From NCBI RefSeq assembly GCF_008831285.2, contig NC_045138.2, forward strand, positions 27,251,934 through 27,315,933: a DNA stretch of 64,000 bases. The letters are read 5' to 3'. Below the pieces are notes generated by a model, which ran no database searches, had not been told where the DNA came from, and saw only the letters and a program-made list of their open reading frames with translations. Shown here one piece after another: positions 39,244-51,170 of this stretch. How positions within the stretch are numbered: the first letter of the stretch is position 1; every line of letters begins with the position of its first letter. Source of the stretch: Nymphaea colorata. Taxonomy: Eukaryota; Streptophyta; Magnoliopsida; Nymphaeales; Nymphaeaceae. The translations under genes were made by a program, and so were the position numbers.

Positions 39244-42200
39244 ATGAATAACATATTTCTTTTGTGGAAGTTTATTTTATGCCGTTTCCCTGTCATGGTC
39301 ACTCCTTTCTATATCCTTGTGCATTTTGTCTTGAATTTGTGGAATTTTAGTTTCTTTAATCCTTTTACCAATACACTTTGGTTGGGAAGTTTCCTTGATA
39401 CCAGTAAGGCATGCAAAAGTGAATTCTTTAATTGTCTAATTTAGACTTGTATATGGTTTACTGCCTTTTCCATGAACATTTATTTGAACAATTGTCCTGT
39501 TCTGTAGACTGTAGAAGTGGTAAATGTGCACAAACCATAGATCCATCGACAAGCTTGCTCACACAGAAGGGAACTAAGAGAGATTTCTCATGGATTAGCT
39601 GCATAGCTATTGATAGTAGTGAAAACTGGTTGGTATGTACCTCAGTGTTGCATATGTTAATGGTTCTTATGGAACAGTACCTAGTAATGTTTTTCTTTTA
39701 TTTTATGAGAATTCCAAAATTTGCCATGACTTCTGTTGTATTTAGCCTGGCTTCATGTGTAACTATGGAATCCGAGCTTTTAGTTGCTCTTAATGGACAC
39801 ATCATTGCATTGTAGTTGCATCTAGATGATGCTTCATTTTTTCATGGCATGACCAAAAAAAGTGAAGAATGAATGTAAAACAACCAGGCCAAAAAAGAAA
39901 AGTACCAACACAGGCAATCTATTATTATTTTATAGCACATGATCTTTGTGCCCTTAACCCCCTCTAACACAATAGATTTCTCTGCTCCACTTCCCTGCTG
40001 CACAACCACCGCTACCATCATACCACCATATTTTATAGCACATTCTCTGTTCACTTGAGTTGCTGTTGAACTTAATGGTTGTTGTTCCGCTAATTTTGTC
40101 ATTCAGGTTTGTGGAGGTGGTGACTGTTTATCCCTTTGGAGCCTTCCATCTTCTGAATGTATTTTAAGATTTGAAACACATTTCCCAATTCAAGATGCAA
40201 TATTTGATAATAATCAGGTATTTTCTGAATTTTCCCTTCATCAGCAAAGTTTGGTGGCCTAGCTTAAGCCTAGTTAACAAGAAACCTTCATCATCTTGTT
40301 TTATCGAGTCCAGGTGATAGCTAGTTGACTAGTTGACCACCTAGCTTTGCATTCTTCGCTAGGAAGAATAATGCATCATTTACCGTATGCTGCCTCGTAA
40401 ATTTTATAACATCTTATCCATTTACGCATGTAGTATATGCTACTTCATGTTCCACGACATTGTGTCTGTTTTTGTTAGCATATTTTTGGGAATTGTTGTC
40501 TGAGTCCATGTTCTCAACCTACTTGTCTCAACTTCATTGGTTAGGTAGCCTGGTCTTAAAATTTATTTTTATGTTATATTTGCCAACCTGGGACTTTCTG
40601 TAATAGGATTAGATTTTCAAAAAATTGGGAAGATATCCCTCAGCAAAGATCTTTGGCAAGGAGATGTCTGGATTTGCTGTAAAGTGCATGCAACATTTGA
40701 CTTGTCCTACTGTAACAGGTTTGTTCTACTGTAACGGGTTTTTACATCAGACACAAACTATGATATTGTTGTGCCTATTCTTAGCAAACAGGTGTCAGAC
40801 CACACACATGTACATGCAAATGTGCATCTGTGATGCCATTTATGCCTAAACTACATTAAGACAGTTGTACTATGGTATGACATATCTTTAGTGGCTGGCC
40901 AAGCTGCCAACAAATACAATACAGAATATGTCAAAGTACTAAATTCAGTATAGCATCAAATGTTTCACCATCTGCTTTCCTTCCAGGATGCTTTTTAATG
41001 GTTCTGAGTTTCTAATTATGTTAATGTATCAAGTAACAGGTTTTGGCAGTTGGGGCCAGTCCTTTGTTAACTCGTTACAACATTGATGGGAAGATTCTCT
41101 CACAGATACAATGTGCTCCTCAATCAGCATTTTCTGTTTCATTGCATCCTTCGGGTGTATGTTTACTTATCTTAACATGTTTTAAGATTTCATTTTAATA
41201 ATGCACTTGTATTTATTTATGATCTGCCATTATTCTTCTTTTTAAATATTAAGATTTGTGTTTCATGGTGAGGATCATCTTTAACAATGTTTATGTACCT
41301 TTCTTGTAACTTTGCTTTGGTAACTTTTAGAAGATACTGATTATATGTATCTAGATGCTTGCAAGTGGCAAGCCCATGAGCATAAATCAAGCTTGAAATG
41401 TGACTCGTGGAATTTGGATGGAGCTTGACTAAAGCTTGGTCTTTACAGCTCAAGTTTGGGATGGTTAAGCTTGAGCGAGCTGCATATAAGATCTTATAGA
41501 TATAGGTCTGTTATGTCTGTGCTTGTCCTTTTATGAGTCTAACCAAGTTTAAATGAGGCAACTTGAGCTTGGATCATTCAGGGAATGAGCTCAAATTATT
41601 AGTTCGAGCTTGAGTGGCTTTTCATGTTAGTCAAATTTCAACAGAGCTTATGTTGGTTGAGTTCAAGTTAATTGATCAATTATGCACACATATTTGCGTT
41701 TCGATACAGATTGTGCTTGCTTTGCTTTGTTTATTGTTGAGGTGGAGTAGATTGGCAATGTGGCAGTTGTAACTGGTGCTTATAGCATAAGCGTGCATAA
41801 ATATGTAAAGATAGGTAAATGAGTGTAATATGACTTGCTGTAAGTGTTTGGCGAGCGAATGGAATGATTAAAAAAAAAAACCTGGGCTTTGGTAACTATA
41901 GGCTGCAAGCTTTATGTTGTTCTTGTGATTCTGAAGTAACCAGATCACATGGATCTATGGTTTGCATGCCTAAGGTGCACACTCTGACTAGAAATCATAC
42001 TTGTGTTTTGCATGGCATCATTACTGTAAGAACCAATAAATTTTTTCTGAAAATGCAATCTAAACTTGTACCCAGTGTTTTCTTACTCAAAGAGGTTTTG
42101 AAAGGAATGTTATTGTCCAGTGTAAAGTTATTGTTAGCACCTGCATAAGGTTTTATCATTATTGGATTTGATAGATGCAATCATGGGTCTTCCACAAGAA

Positions 42201-42420
42201 TGTTTGGCATAAAACATGTATACATTTTAAAGGATAGCCAATTCAAGAGAGAAAAATGGAATATTATTGTTCTTTCTAGCATTCTTTCTTTCGTAATTTA
42301 ACTCACTTTGGCTTCTTATGTGCGCTACAGATTGTGGCTGTTGGAGGCTATGGAGGATTAGTGGATATCATTTCAGAGTTTGGGAGTCATTTATGTGCTT
42401 TTCGCTGCCAGGTTATCTAA
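27519..42420 (+). CDS. THO6: THO complex subunit 6 (WD40 protein, DWA1-like)
   Basis: Nuclear WD40 propeller protein of the THO/TREX complex, which couples transcription to mRNA export. The Arabidopsis homologue is also described as the DWD protein DWA1. Exons: 27519-27713 (or to 27742), 28001-28077 (or from 27973), 28655-28731, 30414-30459, 30799-30859, 33439-33492, 37952-38032, 38755-38794, 39508-39632, 40107-40217, 41040-41156, 42331-42420 (stop TAA). From exon 3 onward all phases agree. The protein is 357 or 376 residues depending on the exon 1/2 junction. The start MGDLTDWDEEGYREAIL matches the family. WD-type blocks are GDDGHIRGWKW, AAAGDSCAYCWDV, GHKDYLHC, GSEDGTAKLWDCRSGK (a WDxR motif), GGGDCLSLW, HPSG and GGYGGLVDIISEFGSHLC. 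Introns reach 4.5 kb and hold several transposons. Confidence 0.92.
29890..30062 (-). mobile_element. Possible tRNA-derived SINE fragment in THO6 intron
   Basis: The minus strand has a B-box-like GAGTTTGAACC after GCAGGTCATGA. An A-box-like AACTGGTAAGATCC lies roughly 30-40 bp upstream, as in tRNA-derived SINEs. No poly-A tail or TSD was identified. Confidence 0.3.
31926..32214. mobile_element. Non-autonomous hAT element in THO6 intron 5, intact TSD
   Basis: A 289-bp element. Its left end is TAGGGCTGGGCAT and the reverse complement of its right end is TAGGCCTGGGCAT, one mismatch in 13. ATCATGAT is duplicated exactly at 31918-31925 and 32215-32222. The ends are rich in GGGCC/CGGGC, and the core is AT-rich with a TA repeat (32068-32084). 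Confidence 0.9.
32398..33038. mobile_element. TIR element related to the CTATGTCACA family
   Basis: The left end is CTACGTCACATAGGTGTGGGG; the reverse complement of the right end is CTAAGTCACACGGACGC. Subterminal sequences are rich in GGTGCGG/GTGCAGG and the core is AT-rich. The terminal decamer resembles the MITE at 728-1058. No matching TSD was found, so this copy may be altered or its limits misjudged. Confidence 0.45.
34411..36186. mobile_element. PIF/Harbinger-type non-autonomous element in THO6 intron 6
   Basis: About 1.78 kb. The left end GGTAGTGTTTGATGG and the reverse complement of the right end GGTGGCGTTTGTTGC agree at 12 of 15 positions and are followed by GGAAAT on both sides. 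The flanking trinucleotide is TTA on both sides (34408-34410 and 36187-36189), as expected for PIF/Harbinger insertions. The outer few hundred bases contain many GGAAATATATTTCC palindromes. No transposase is recognisable; the longer reading frames at 35628-35997 lack family features. Confidence 0.65.
36960..37100. repeat. Degenerate GAGTTTGACTCG repeat, hAT-like right end
   Basis: Several copies of GAGTTTGACTCG-type words, ending CTGAACATCCCTA, whose reverse complement (TAGGGATGTTCAG) resembles hAT MITE termini. The left end was not identified. A similar degenerate stretch rich in AAGCTTGAG is at 41380-41640. Confidence 0.4.
37385..37789. repeat. 202-bp tandem duplication in THO6 intron 6
   Basis: The unit starting CTGCAGATGATGTAAC at 37385-37586 is repeated at 37587-37789. 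The copies are nearly identical, with a few differences near the end (TTCATGGTGC versus GACTTTGGTGC; CTGATTAGG versus CTGGTTAGG). It lies about 160 bp upstream of exon 7. High identity implies a recent event. Confidence 0.95.
39173..39240. repeat. (CA)n(GA)n compound microsatellite
   Basis: A CA run followed directly by a GA run in THO6 intron 8. A plausible polymorphic marker with no coding role. Confidence 0.95.
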
Positions 42421-44037
42421 TTTTGCTTTCTTCAATTAGCTATACGCTAGCTTTTCAAGGGCAAAAGCATCATAGGTGACAATCCATCTGCAGTAAGCAC
42501 TGGTTCTTCTTAGGAGAGAGAGCACTAATGCTAGTTCCAACTGTTGGGAAGAAATTGTATGATATAAGTATGGTGTCAGAGTCGTGGTTTCCTTTCTGAT
42601 CTAGTGTACCTCATGAAAGTGACTCGGCAGGCCATAAAAGCATATATCCAATGAAAGGGGTGGTGCAGAAGACAACTGTGAGAAGGTATGAGAGAGAAAC
42701 CAGGCTTCTGTTACAGGACTTGAATGAGTAGGGATATCAAATTCCGGCTAGCGCAGTTAGAACACTGTTTTCGTGTTCCATTCAGTCTGGAAAGCAAGTA
42801 TTATGCCTTCTTGGTTGCTGATTGTGCACGTTGGGTTGGCGACGGGGTTCCATACCATACATCCAATAATTTATTGTTTAAATTGCAAACGGTTTTAACA
42901 TATTCTTCTGATAAGCTGGTTTAACATTCTCTTCAAAGGTTTGTTGGTAGTTGGACCCAATAATCCTGATGTTCTTGGATGGTGGACAAAACAGTACAAG
43001 GAAATTTCTGGAGAATCCTAATCGTCCACCAAACCGCTCAAAACTATCGATATGTTCAAGTTTCCGGACCAGAGGTCCTCCCCATGCAACGAATTTAGTT
43101 TTGGATTTTAACATTCCCCAAAATGGCGGACGTTCATATATAACCATAAGCCGATGGGATACTTCTTCATTTAAATTGTTGTCAGGCAAGCAGAAAAAGT
43201 AGTCAGGCCTCTCTCCCTCTGGACAAGCAGGCAAGCACAGGTTGGCACCCGCTTGAGTACTGAACTCTGGAACGCATATCGTTGCATTCGCCTTGTGGCC
43301 ATGGTGAATGCACGATACCAGAGTAAGTACCAAAAAAAAAAAAAAAAAACATTACATGCTAGTGTAATCAACGACGGCATCTAACGAACCGTGTGTGCAG
43401 GCACGAATCAGCTTGAGGCCGTGCCTTTACTTGGGTAAGTTTGGCCTGGGCTGAATCAGCAGATTCAGGTATTAATGTTTTATATAGTTTCATTATAAAT
43501 ATATAGTTATATATGATTAAATGATATATTCTAAAAGCTGTCTTTTATTAAAATCAGGTCGGGCCGGATCAGGCCGTGCCTTCCATAATTGACACGGGCG
43601 GAGACAGGGCGATACCGTATGACTTTGTCGCTACATGCCATCAAAAGCGGCCTTGCCCATTAACGCAGTACGAGAGCTCAAAGAATAGGCCGCCCCGATG
43701 CATTAGTTGGTTCATCAAATAAACATGATTCACGTGGTTGGATCCATATGGCGACTCATCAAATGCTATACAGGCAATCCAGCAGCAGGCGTCATAGGAG
43801 GTCTGTTCAACGATTACAAATGCGAGAGAGGGAAGGAACCAAATCTTCTGCTAGATTACGGATTTTTATTTCACAAAGCATGTGGTGCAGTACCTTTTAC
43901 AGACATATAAGCAAATTTGCACCCGTTGCGCTGCAAATCATAACATAGCCGAAGAAAGCCCCCGGTGCTGAAGGTAGGAGGACAATTTCTCGCCCAACCA
44001 CACAGTGATTCACAGCAAAGAGTTGAGGAGACATGGA
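42421..44037. other. Interval between convergent THO6 and TRB genes
   Basis: Holds the 3'UTRs of both genes, an open frame of unknown nature at 42878-43333 (listed separately) and, at about 43395-43640, a segment with GGCC-rich ends (GAGGCCGTGCC and CAGGCCGTGCC) around an AT-rich core. The last resembles the hAT MITE at 31926 but has no verified ends. Confidence 0.4.
42878..43333 (-). CDS. Unidentified 151-codon open frame
   Basis: An uninterrupted minus-strand frame between two convergent genes. It has protein-like composition, with Cys-rich words (SCIHH, LCLPACPEG, FFCLPD) near the start, then VIYERPPFWGML, KFVAWGGPLVRK and FERFGGRLGF. No family recognised and no splice sites or promoter verified. 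It could be a gene fragment, part of an element, or chance. Confidence 0.3.
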   Translation of the reverse strand: MVLTLVSCIHHGHKANATICVPEFSTQAGANLCLPACPEGERPDYFFCLPDNNLNEEVSHRLMVIYERPPFWGMLKSKTKFVAWGGPLVRKLEHIDSFERFGGRLGFSRNFLVLFCPPSKNIRIIGSNYQQTFEENVKPAYQKNMLKPFAI

Positions 44038-47000
44038 TCAAGCCATGACGACAACTTTGCCCCGGGAACCTGCCGCATAGAAAATTAAGAATACAAAATT
44101 ATAAGTTAAGGAAGGTAAATGAGCTTTTTCGTACCCTACATTGCTCATAGAATTCTTTTGCCAACTGCAACATAGCATCTGTCTTTTCAGCTAGCCTCTG
44201 AACACGCTCTGCCTCCACTATAGCTCGGTATGCCAAAAGCGATTTGGTTTCAGCATCAGCAATCTTGTAGGCTATGGAGATCGCAGTCTCCTTGACCTCA
44301 CTGCCCGATGAGCCTAGACTCTGTTGCAGTTTTGCACGCCGATGTGGATCTGTCTGTTTGGGGGTGGGTGTTCTCATACCAAGTGAAGAACTTGTAAGTC
44401 TGTATCCGTTGTGAACCTACATCACACGAAACTTCAACCATAAAAGAACCGAAAACATATCACGAAGGATAAACTTTTGAAGAACAGTTAGCAGTTCCTG
44501 AATCGGGAGCAAAACCAATGTTTCAATGCACTTTCTGAACATATTTGGACTTATGATTCCAAGAAAATGTCACTTGGTATGTAAAAGGTTAAGAATTAGC
44601 TAGGCTCAGAGCCATCTGCTCCTGGCATAGTAATGTATGGAGTCAGATTTAGACACAGATAAGGAAAGAAAGAAACCACAAGTTCAATAGCTAGTTTTCT
44701 AGCCCCTTATCACGTGACAATAAATATTAAAGATTTACCGGCAAATTCAGGGCTAAAACTATTAAGATCCATTCCTATAACGTCTTTCACCAAAGGATAA
44801 TATTATGTTTCTCTTTTTCTATAAAAAAGGGGGATAACTAAATGAGCATGTTGAGAGAATCAGTAGGAGAAAAACGGAAAGTGTTAGCAAGCAAAACAGC
44901 TCATTTCGATTCATCCAAGTAGTCCATAAAACTTTAAAAGTGCTACAAGCATTGTAAAGATGGGGCCAGATAGTTCACAGTGAAAAAATGAAGCAAACAT
45001 TAGTTGCAGACACAAAAAGCATATGCTTTAATCAGAAAAACAAGATTATGGATGCAAAAATTGTATTAAGTCATCAGATCGAAACTTTACCTTTTCAATT
45101 TTCTCCTGCCCAGCAAGCCGTCTTAACTTCGGACCTAACAGCCTTCTAAAATTTGATGGCACTTCATGCCTTTGCTGCATTAACATCATTAAATTATTTG
45201 AAATCAAGATACTAAAAAAATCTCTAAGAGAACTGCATGTACAAGGATTTTTTAATGATCAACATCCAATCCAAGTTTCAAATTTCCAAAAACTTCTTGG
45301 CACCAACTAGCAGAAAGATTGCCAGTAAAGTTGGCAAAGCCACAATGCCTTACCAACATTATTTCCCACCAATTTCAGTGAAATAAACAATTTCACACTA
45401 AAAATGATCAGTGATGCTACCACAAATAACACAAAAGCAAATAATTCATTGATAGGTTTCTTATCAACAAAGGACAAGAGCAAATCAATGCAAGCATAAG
45501 TAAATAGCCTGAAGAACTTGGTAATGTACCAGTATCAGAGCTCACGTAGAGCAACCAACTATGCCAAACGCATAATACATCTGAAAGGATAGCATTGAAA
45601 AATGAAAACAGTGCAGCTTTCTCTATTTCCATATCATGTTCACCTTCAAATTTAACAACAAAGACTGGTGCATAATGGTCACTCTAAGACCAAACAATAA
45701 CTCCATCAATGACTAAAAGCATTTTATGGTTTTTACTTTTTCCTATGAAAAAGTCCCAAAATTTTCATGGTTTAAATGGAAAAGAAGTAGCCAACATTAT
45801 ATAAAGATGTACTCCAATGTGCTAAAAGGTAAATCTGCAACTCAATGAAGATTGGAAACTAGTTTTAATGATGATATACATTGAAAAATAAGATGAAGGT
45901 TGAAGAAAAAAATGTATAACTAAGATTGCTAAGCAAATTACACACAAAATCATTATTGTAGCCAATGAGACTTAGGTTGGACAGGTATACGGCTAGTTGG
46001 CTACAACTCGAAAAACATTCAGCTGTTCCATCAGATAGTTGACTAAGATGAAGGGGAAATATACGGCTAGTTGGCTACAACTCGAAAAACATTCAGCTCA
46101 TCTCTTGCAGTTATTTACTCAGGCACAATTTAGTAATTGAGCACAGAATAGAATTCTACAAGTTATGAATTCTTTCCAGAAGGGTGAAACATGCCAATGT
46201 AACTTCTCCTTTAGCATGACAATTAGATGAAATAGATGAGGATAGATAAAATGAAGTTAATAGCAATGTTGTTCCATGTTCTTAATGTATAAAAGGATTA
46301 TTCATCTTGCTAATCACTACAACTGAAGCTCAATGTATTCTTGTACTAAATGTTCAGCTGTTCACTGAATGTACTAATGTTCAGTGATACAATATATACA
46401 ACACTCAGAAGTAATGATATTATGTCTTAAACCCAAAAACGGGGAGTAGCATACGGGTCTAACACAGAAAAGCAAATGCAAATACTATAAAAGTACTAAC
46501 CAACCTCAATAAAGCATGCAATAGCTCCAATATCTGTTCCACTAGGATCACGGATAGCTGAAAGGGCCTCAATTATCATGGCACTGTACCTTGAGTGTTG
46601 GAAAAAAGGTAAAAGTAGATGTATCCAACAGAAAAAATCAGTACTCCAAAAAATATATGTTGAAGACAAACCAAATTCAAGGTAATGAAAATGTGAATGG
46701 TAATTGTTCAACAGATGATAAGGAAAGCAGATGTAAATTTAAAAAAGAAAAAACTTAAGAGAATATGAAAAAGTAACAAACAAAGAAGGGTGAAAGGCTG
46801 GAGTAAGGACATATAGTCATGTGTAGCAGCGCAAGAAGATTTTCAATCAGATAAAAGATTGAATTTGTCATCATGACTCTTAGGTAAAGGCAATCTTCGA
46901 AAATCTGATGCAAAACAAGGAGGGTTTCCAAGACGGGCAGTTCCATCAGAGAGATATTCTCTATGTAACAAATAATTAACAGCAGAGAACTGGATAATTT

Positions 47001-49318
47001 TTCTTACAATATGGTAAAGTTTCGTGGATAGGCTCATACAAAAAATGCTGTAATAAAAGAAAGGTATCTGCCAGCAGGTATTCTATCATTCTATGTATTA
47101 AAAAAACCAATGACAAAGGAAAGCTTATGGAAACAGCCTACACGTGGGCAACAACCAAGGCATGCTTGATCTAGGAAGCAGGCAGATATGCCATAATAGG
47201 TGTCCTGGATACTCTGATATTTTGGGTCTGACAGTGCTTCTAAATTGTGGACACATACAGAAGTCGGAACTCTTTCTGTCCGAATGAACAAATGATGCCT
47301 GATCTTTCCTATTCACAATGTTATCACAAAAAACAGAGGCTCTTGGAAAGGGGAAAGAGTGAAAAGACAAAGAAACATGTAAAAACAGAATAAAGATCAA
47401 TTGTTAGAGAACTACAGACCTTGTGGCTGAGTTTTTTCCATCGTTCAAGCTTTTTGAATCAGCAACCTTTGTGGTTGATGGGGCAGGGGCCTTGACATTC
47501 ACTGTAATAGATGAGGAAGGAATGCTAGGATTTAACTTAAGCTTTGGAGTCCTTGATTTTTCTCTTGATCCATGACCACTAGCACTGACACTCATATTCC
47601 TCCATTTGTCCTGAATATGGCAAGACCTCAGTAAGTGCTTAACATTATTACAAAAGACATTTAAGTGCTGAAAAATTGCTAACCAATACATTACTAAAAT
47701 CAGCAAGAAAAACTGATGAATGATGATACAACCAAAGGGAACCAAAAAAAAAAAAAAAAATTAAACCATGAAAATGTTTCACCTTCACCAGATTCACCAA
47801 ATTCCTCCTAACTAGCTTTTCAAGAAAAATTTCTGTACACCTGTACTCTATCCAAAACACCCCTCTCTATTTGAGTACTCATTTGTTTATATTTCACGTC
47901 ATACTCATCAAGCTGACTGCATCCAAGCAAGATGCAAAGTGGGAACTCTTTATTGCAGTGAAATGGCTATATCATCTTTCCGATGAGAGCTTTTAACTTG
48001 TTCGGCCAAAAAAATCATAAATTAAAAGCAATGTCGCTTCAGAATATAATAAAAATAAGCCCATTAAAAAGTAATCAAATTTGTTGCCAATGCCTCCGAA
48101 TGGATGGCTTGATTTCAGGCCCAAAACTAAGGGCGAAACATGTTTGGGATAATAAGAAGATCTTTTTATTCCAGTTGGATTGACAAAATTAACAAAATTT
48201 CAGGGTTCAATCCAATTTAAATGATATAATATCAAATTTCCAATGTTCTGCACATCTTTTGATCCGCTCAAGTAGTTTTAAGCATATATTGTCCCGTGAG
48301 CACCTGGTAGCTGAATTTTTAAATTAGTCAATTACCATGTACACAAAGGCACAGTTACACAACTATATATATGCACAATGACACATGCATGTGCATCACA
48401 TATAAGCATATGATGCGCATATGCTTCAAAATTTTACAAAAGCAAGATGACAATTTGCATTCTACTAGGGGCTCGTAACTGTTTGCCATAATTCTGGTCG
48501 TGAAATATTGACTTACAAGACAAGGACTTTAAACAAGGAAAGCCCACATTGAACTGATTATTGCAATTCACAAGAAGCCTCTGTAGTAGTCTTCTAATCC
48601 ATGGAACCAGCCTGAAAATGGAGAGATCCTGCTTTGGAGGATGCAGCTGTTTTCCACTTAATTACATATTAACATTAGGACCGTGTGCGCACTAGATTAA
48701 CTCCTCTAATCCCTCAAAATTATTTTTCGTCCTCCATAGCACATTAAAAAGCAACATCAGACAGCCATGAGAAGTGAAAGAATCGAGCAACAAGCTTCCA
48801 ACATGCATGATCTTTAATTTCAGCAAAGGCTACGCGCCATCTGTCTGAAACTCAAGCTACTCATTCTTTCACACTTAACAAAAAGTATTTTTGAATAAAG
48901 CGATATACCGTTACTCAAACCGAAAAACAAAAGAATAATGAAATATCAACGATCATGTGTCATATATTGGCAGTGATCAAAGAATTTCGACATCTGAAAA
49001 CCAGCAAATCACCAACAAGAGAAAAAAGAAAAAGAATTTGGCATAACCACCGATAATGATGTCATGCATGTTGAACAGCCGCAGGGAAACGCCATAAAAC
49101 CAACAACCACGTAGCAAGGAGGCCACGACACTCGATAGAGAGTAAATTGAGAAGCTGAAGTTGGGCACCTTCAGGTCGATGTTGGAGCGAGCAGAGAGCC
49201 AGCGGCCGAACTCTGGGTCCTTCTGGATCGTGCGCCACTTGCCGGGCCCATGCTTGTCGACGCCTGCCCTGAGCGCCTCCTCTTCCTCCGACGTCCATTT
49301 CTGCTTGGGGGCCCCCAT
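44038..49318 (-). CDS. TRB: Telomere repeat-binding factor, TRB/SMH family
   Basis: Plant single-Myb-histone protein that binds telomeric repeats and telo-box promoters. Exons: 49169-49318, 47420-47610, 46505-46589, 45091-45174, 44140-44416 and 44038-44069 (stop TGA). All junctions are GT-AG and phases close to 272 residues. The N-terminal Myb domain starts [17 protein letters not shown]8, W28 and W53 are in place and the telobox helix reads RSNIDLKDKWRN (44-55). A GH1/H15 domain spans about 114-175 ([22 protein letters not shown]). A C-terminal coiled coil (about 195-262: [17 protein letters not shown]) is followed by [10 protein letters not shown]. The exon 5 donor sits after CAAT|GTAGGG; reading through it instead gives an alternative tail that stops within the intron. 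Which TRB paralogue it is cannot be decided. Confidence 0.95.
45987..46098. repeat. Short direct repeat in TRB intron 3
   Basis: The 38-base segment beginning ATACGGCTAGTTGGC at 45987 recurs exactly at 46061, 74 bp downstream. Between the copies is unique sequence. This looks like a recent local duplication. Confidence 0.9.
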
Positions 49319-49420
49319 CCTAGAGAGGGAGAGTTTTACGTGCAGAAACTCTGTAGGCAGGATGTTCCAGGAAGAAAGAAAATTAAAAGAGTGGTTACAT
49401 TGAAGGGAGAGAGAGACAGC

Positions 49421-49460
49421 TAGGGTTTCATGTTCCAGTTGGTCTTTAAAATTAGGGTTT
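49421..49460. promoter_or_regulatory. Two telo-box motifs upstream of the TRB gene
   Basis: TAGGGTTT at 49421-49428 and TTAGGGTTT at 49452-49460 lie about 100-140 bp before the TRB start codon. Telo-boxes (AAACCCTAA) are binding sites of TRB-type proteins and are also common in promoters of growth-related plant genes, so autoregulation is possible but unproven. Confidence 0.6.
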
Positions 49461-50386
49461 TGTAGCTTCGCAGGGGAGACTGGCGTGGTGGATGATGATG
49501 TGCTTTGGAGGGAGGGACTGGTTTGGTGGGGTCTCTCTCTCCCTCTCTGCCTCTGTTCTTAGGGCGACTAATAGCCTTATAGGAGTATCTTTCCCGACGA
49601 TTTGGAAGGAAAAAGAAAAAGAAAAAACTTTACATTCAAATGAAAATTACATGGTTTTTATTACCTGTGTCAACTGTTTATTTGACAGTTGTAAGTACTT
49701 AAGCAATGCCTTCTCATCTTACTGCATCTGTTAATTTTGGTTCACTTATTCACAGTTTTGAAAACTTTTGAGAACCCTCCCAATAATTTCACCCATAGCA
49801 CAATCTTTCTTGGTATCACTACGAAAGTATTGGATCGACAAATTATTGACTGAACCCATTTATAGCATTGATGTTGTGTTTATGTTTGAAGCTTTATTAG
49901 ATTTTACACTTACGTTTTATGTGAGTTTGTAAAAACTGTTATGGAAGCTCCTCAAATCTTAAGGATCCCCAAGAAAAAAGGATTTCTGAATTCACTCACC
50001 TCAACCTCATATTTTAAAATTTATGAGTTTACAATTGAGAAACAAGCATTGTTGTCTATTATCTATGCTCTTAATTGTTCGACACCAAATATTTTATGGT
50101 AAAGTAATAATTTTCTAAGTGAAAAGCTGCAGTATATGGTTTGGCATTCTGTCTATACATTGCGAATTGATAATATGTACAACTGACAACTTACCAATTG
50201 GGGATCACTTGTGAAGTCTTGAATTCATTTGCTCAAATGCAATACCGCATAGGCTATTGTGATGTTTTTATTGCAACAAGTTGTTTCTTTGAACTTTATA
50301 GCAGAAACTAGAACTACTTCAAGGAGAGTAAGACGAAGACCTTTTGAAGATAGTTTTAGGACTGAATCTCTCCACGCATCAAAAAT

Positions 50387-50982
50387 TAGGATTCCTCATT
50401 CATTGAAATAGTCGGCGATGTGCTGAAAACAGTCCTGCCCCTTCAAATGTTCCGCATGTCGCTTCTTTTCTTTTGTACTGTAAGCAGATGGCAGTTCACT
50501 GTAAGCAATTTCAGCCATTGATGATTGAAGGAGCTTATTCAAATTGGCATGTTCTTAAAAGATAGAATTTATTGAGAAGCACAAATTCCTTGTTGAATAT
50601 GCTAAAAAATTATGAAAGTGGCATCGTACCGGTGGAACAAAACGTTTTTGTGATGATGACATGTGCATAAATTCCATTTCCATTTCATATTCTCGATCGA
50701 AACTGTTGAGAGAGATAAAGATCATACAAAAAGTTTGTTCCAAAACAGAGATCAAAGTTCAAAATGAACCATTCTTAACCACAGGTCCACAACTTCTGCA
50801 GAAAGAACTAGTGGTATGATCACAGGATAGGATCCAACTGAGGATGAAAATGGGGTTTTGCAACTAAAAAGGGGTACTGATCCGAACACAATGTCTCCAG
50901 ACCATCCAGGTTCTTCCACCCGTTTTTCTTCCTCGGACAGTTGGACCGTCTTTACCAGGTAACAGACGGAATGGGAATACAT
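50387..50982 (-). CDS. Predicted 140-residue protein of unknown function, three exons
   Basis: Minus-strand exons 50780-50982, 50630-50702 and 50387-50533 join in phase to 141 codons including TAA. Exon 1 starts with an ATG at 50982 and reads SEEEKRVEEPGWSGDIVFG and VGSYPVIIPLVLSAEVVDL. Exon 2, after CTCTCTCAACAG, reads FDREYEMEMEFMHMSSSQ and ends KRFVPP at a GTACGA donor. Exon 3, after GAATAAG, reads LLQSSMAEIAYSELPSAY, then KEKKRHAEHLKGQDCFQHIA, and ends DYFNDEES. The terminal exon in particular looks like constrained protein. The exon 1 donor (TG|GTTAAG) is the weakest point. The family is not recognised. An AAACCCTAA box lies just upstream at 51040-51048. Confidence 0.45.
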
Positions 50983-51170
50983 TTGCGCTCCACTGGAGTA
51001 GTGAGAACGCGGCCTGGGAAGGATAGGAAGGTCGCTGATAAACCCTAACTGGGGGACAAGGCCTCAGTCAGTAAGGGTTCTACCGCTGGCGCATCGAATC
51101 CGCAAAGCGGACGTCACGTCGTCCATTTTGGGGTCCTTATTGAAGATACAATTCCCAAACTTCCAATTTT

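Noticed and set aside
43171-43380. Second minus-strand frame overlapping 42878-43333
   Set aside because: Built on a poly-A/T run (FFFFF) and less protein-like than the overlapping frame.
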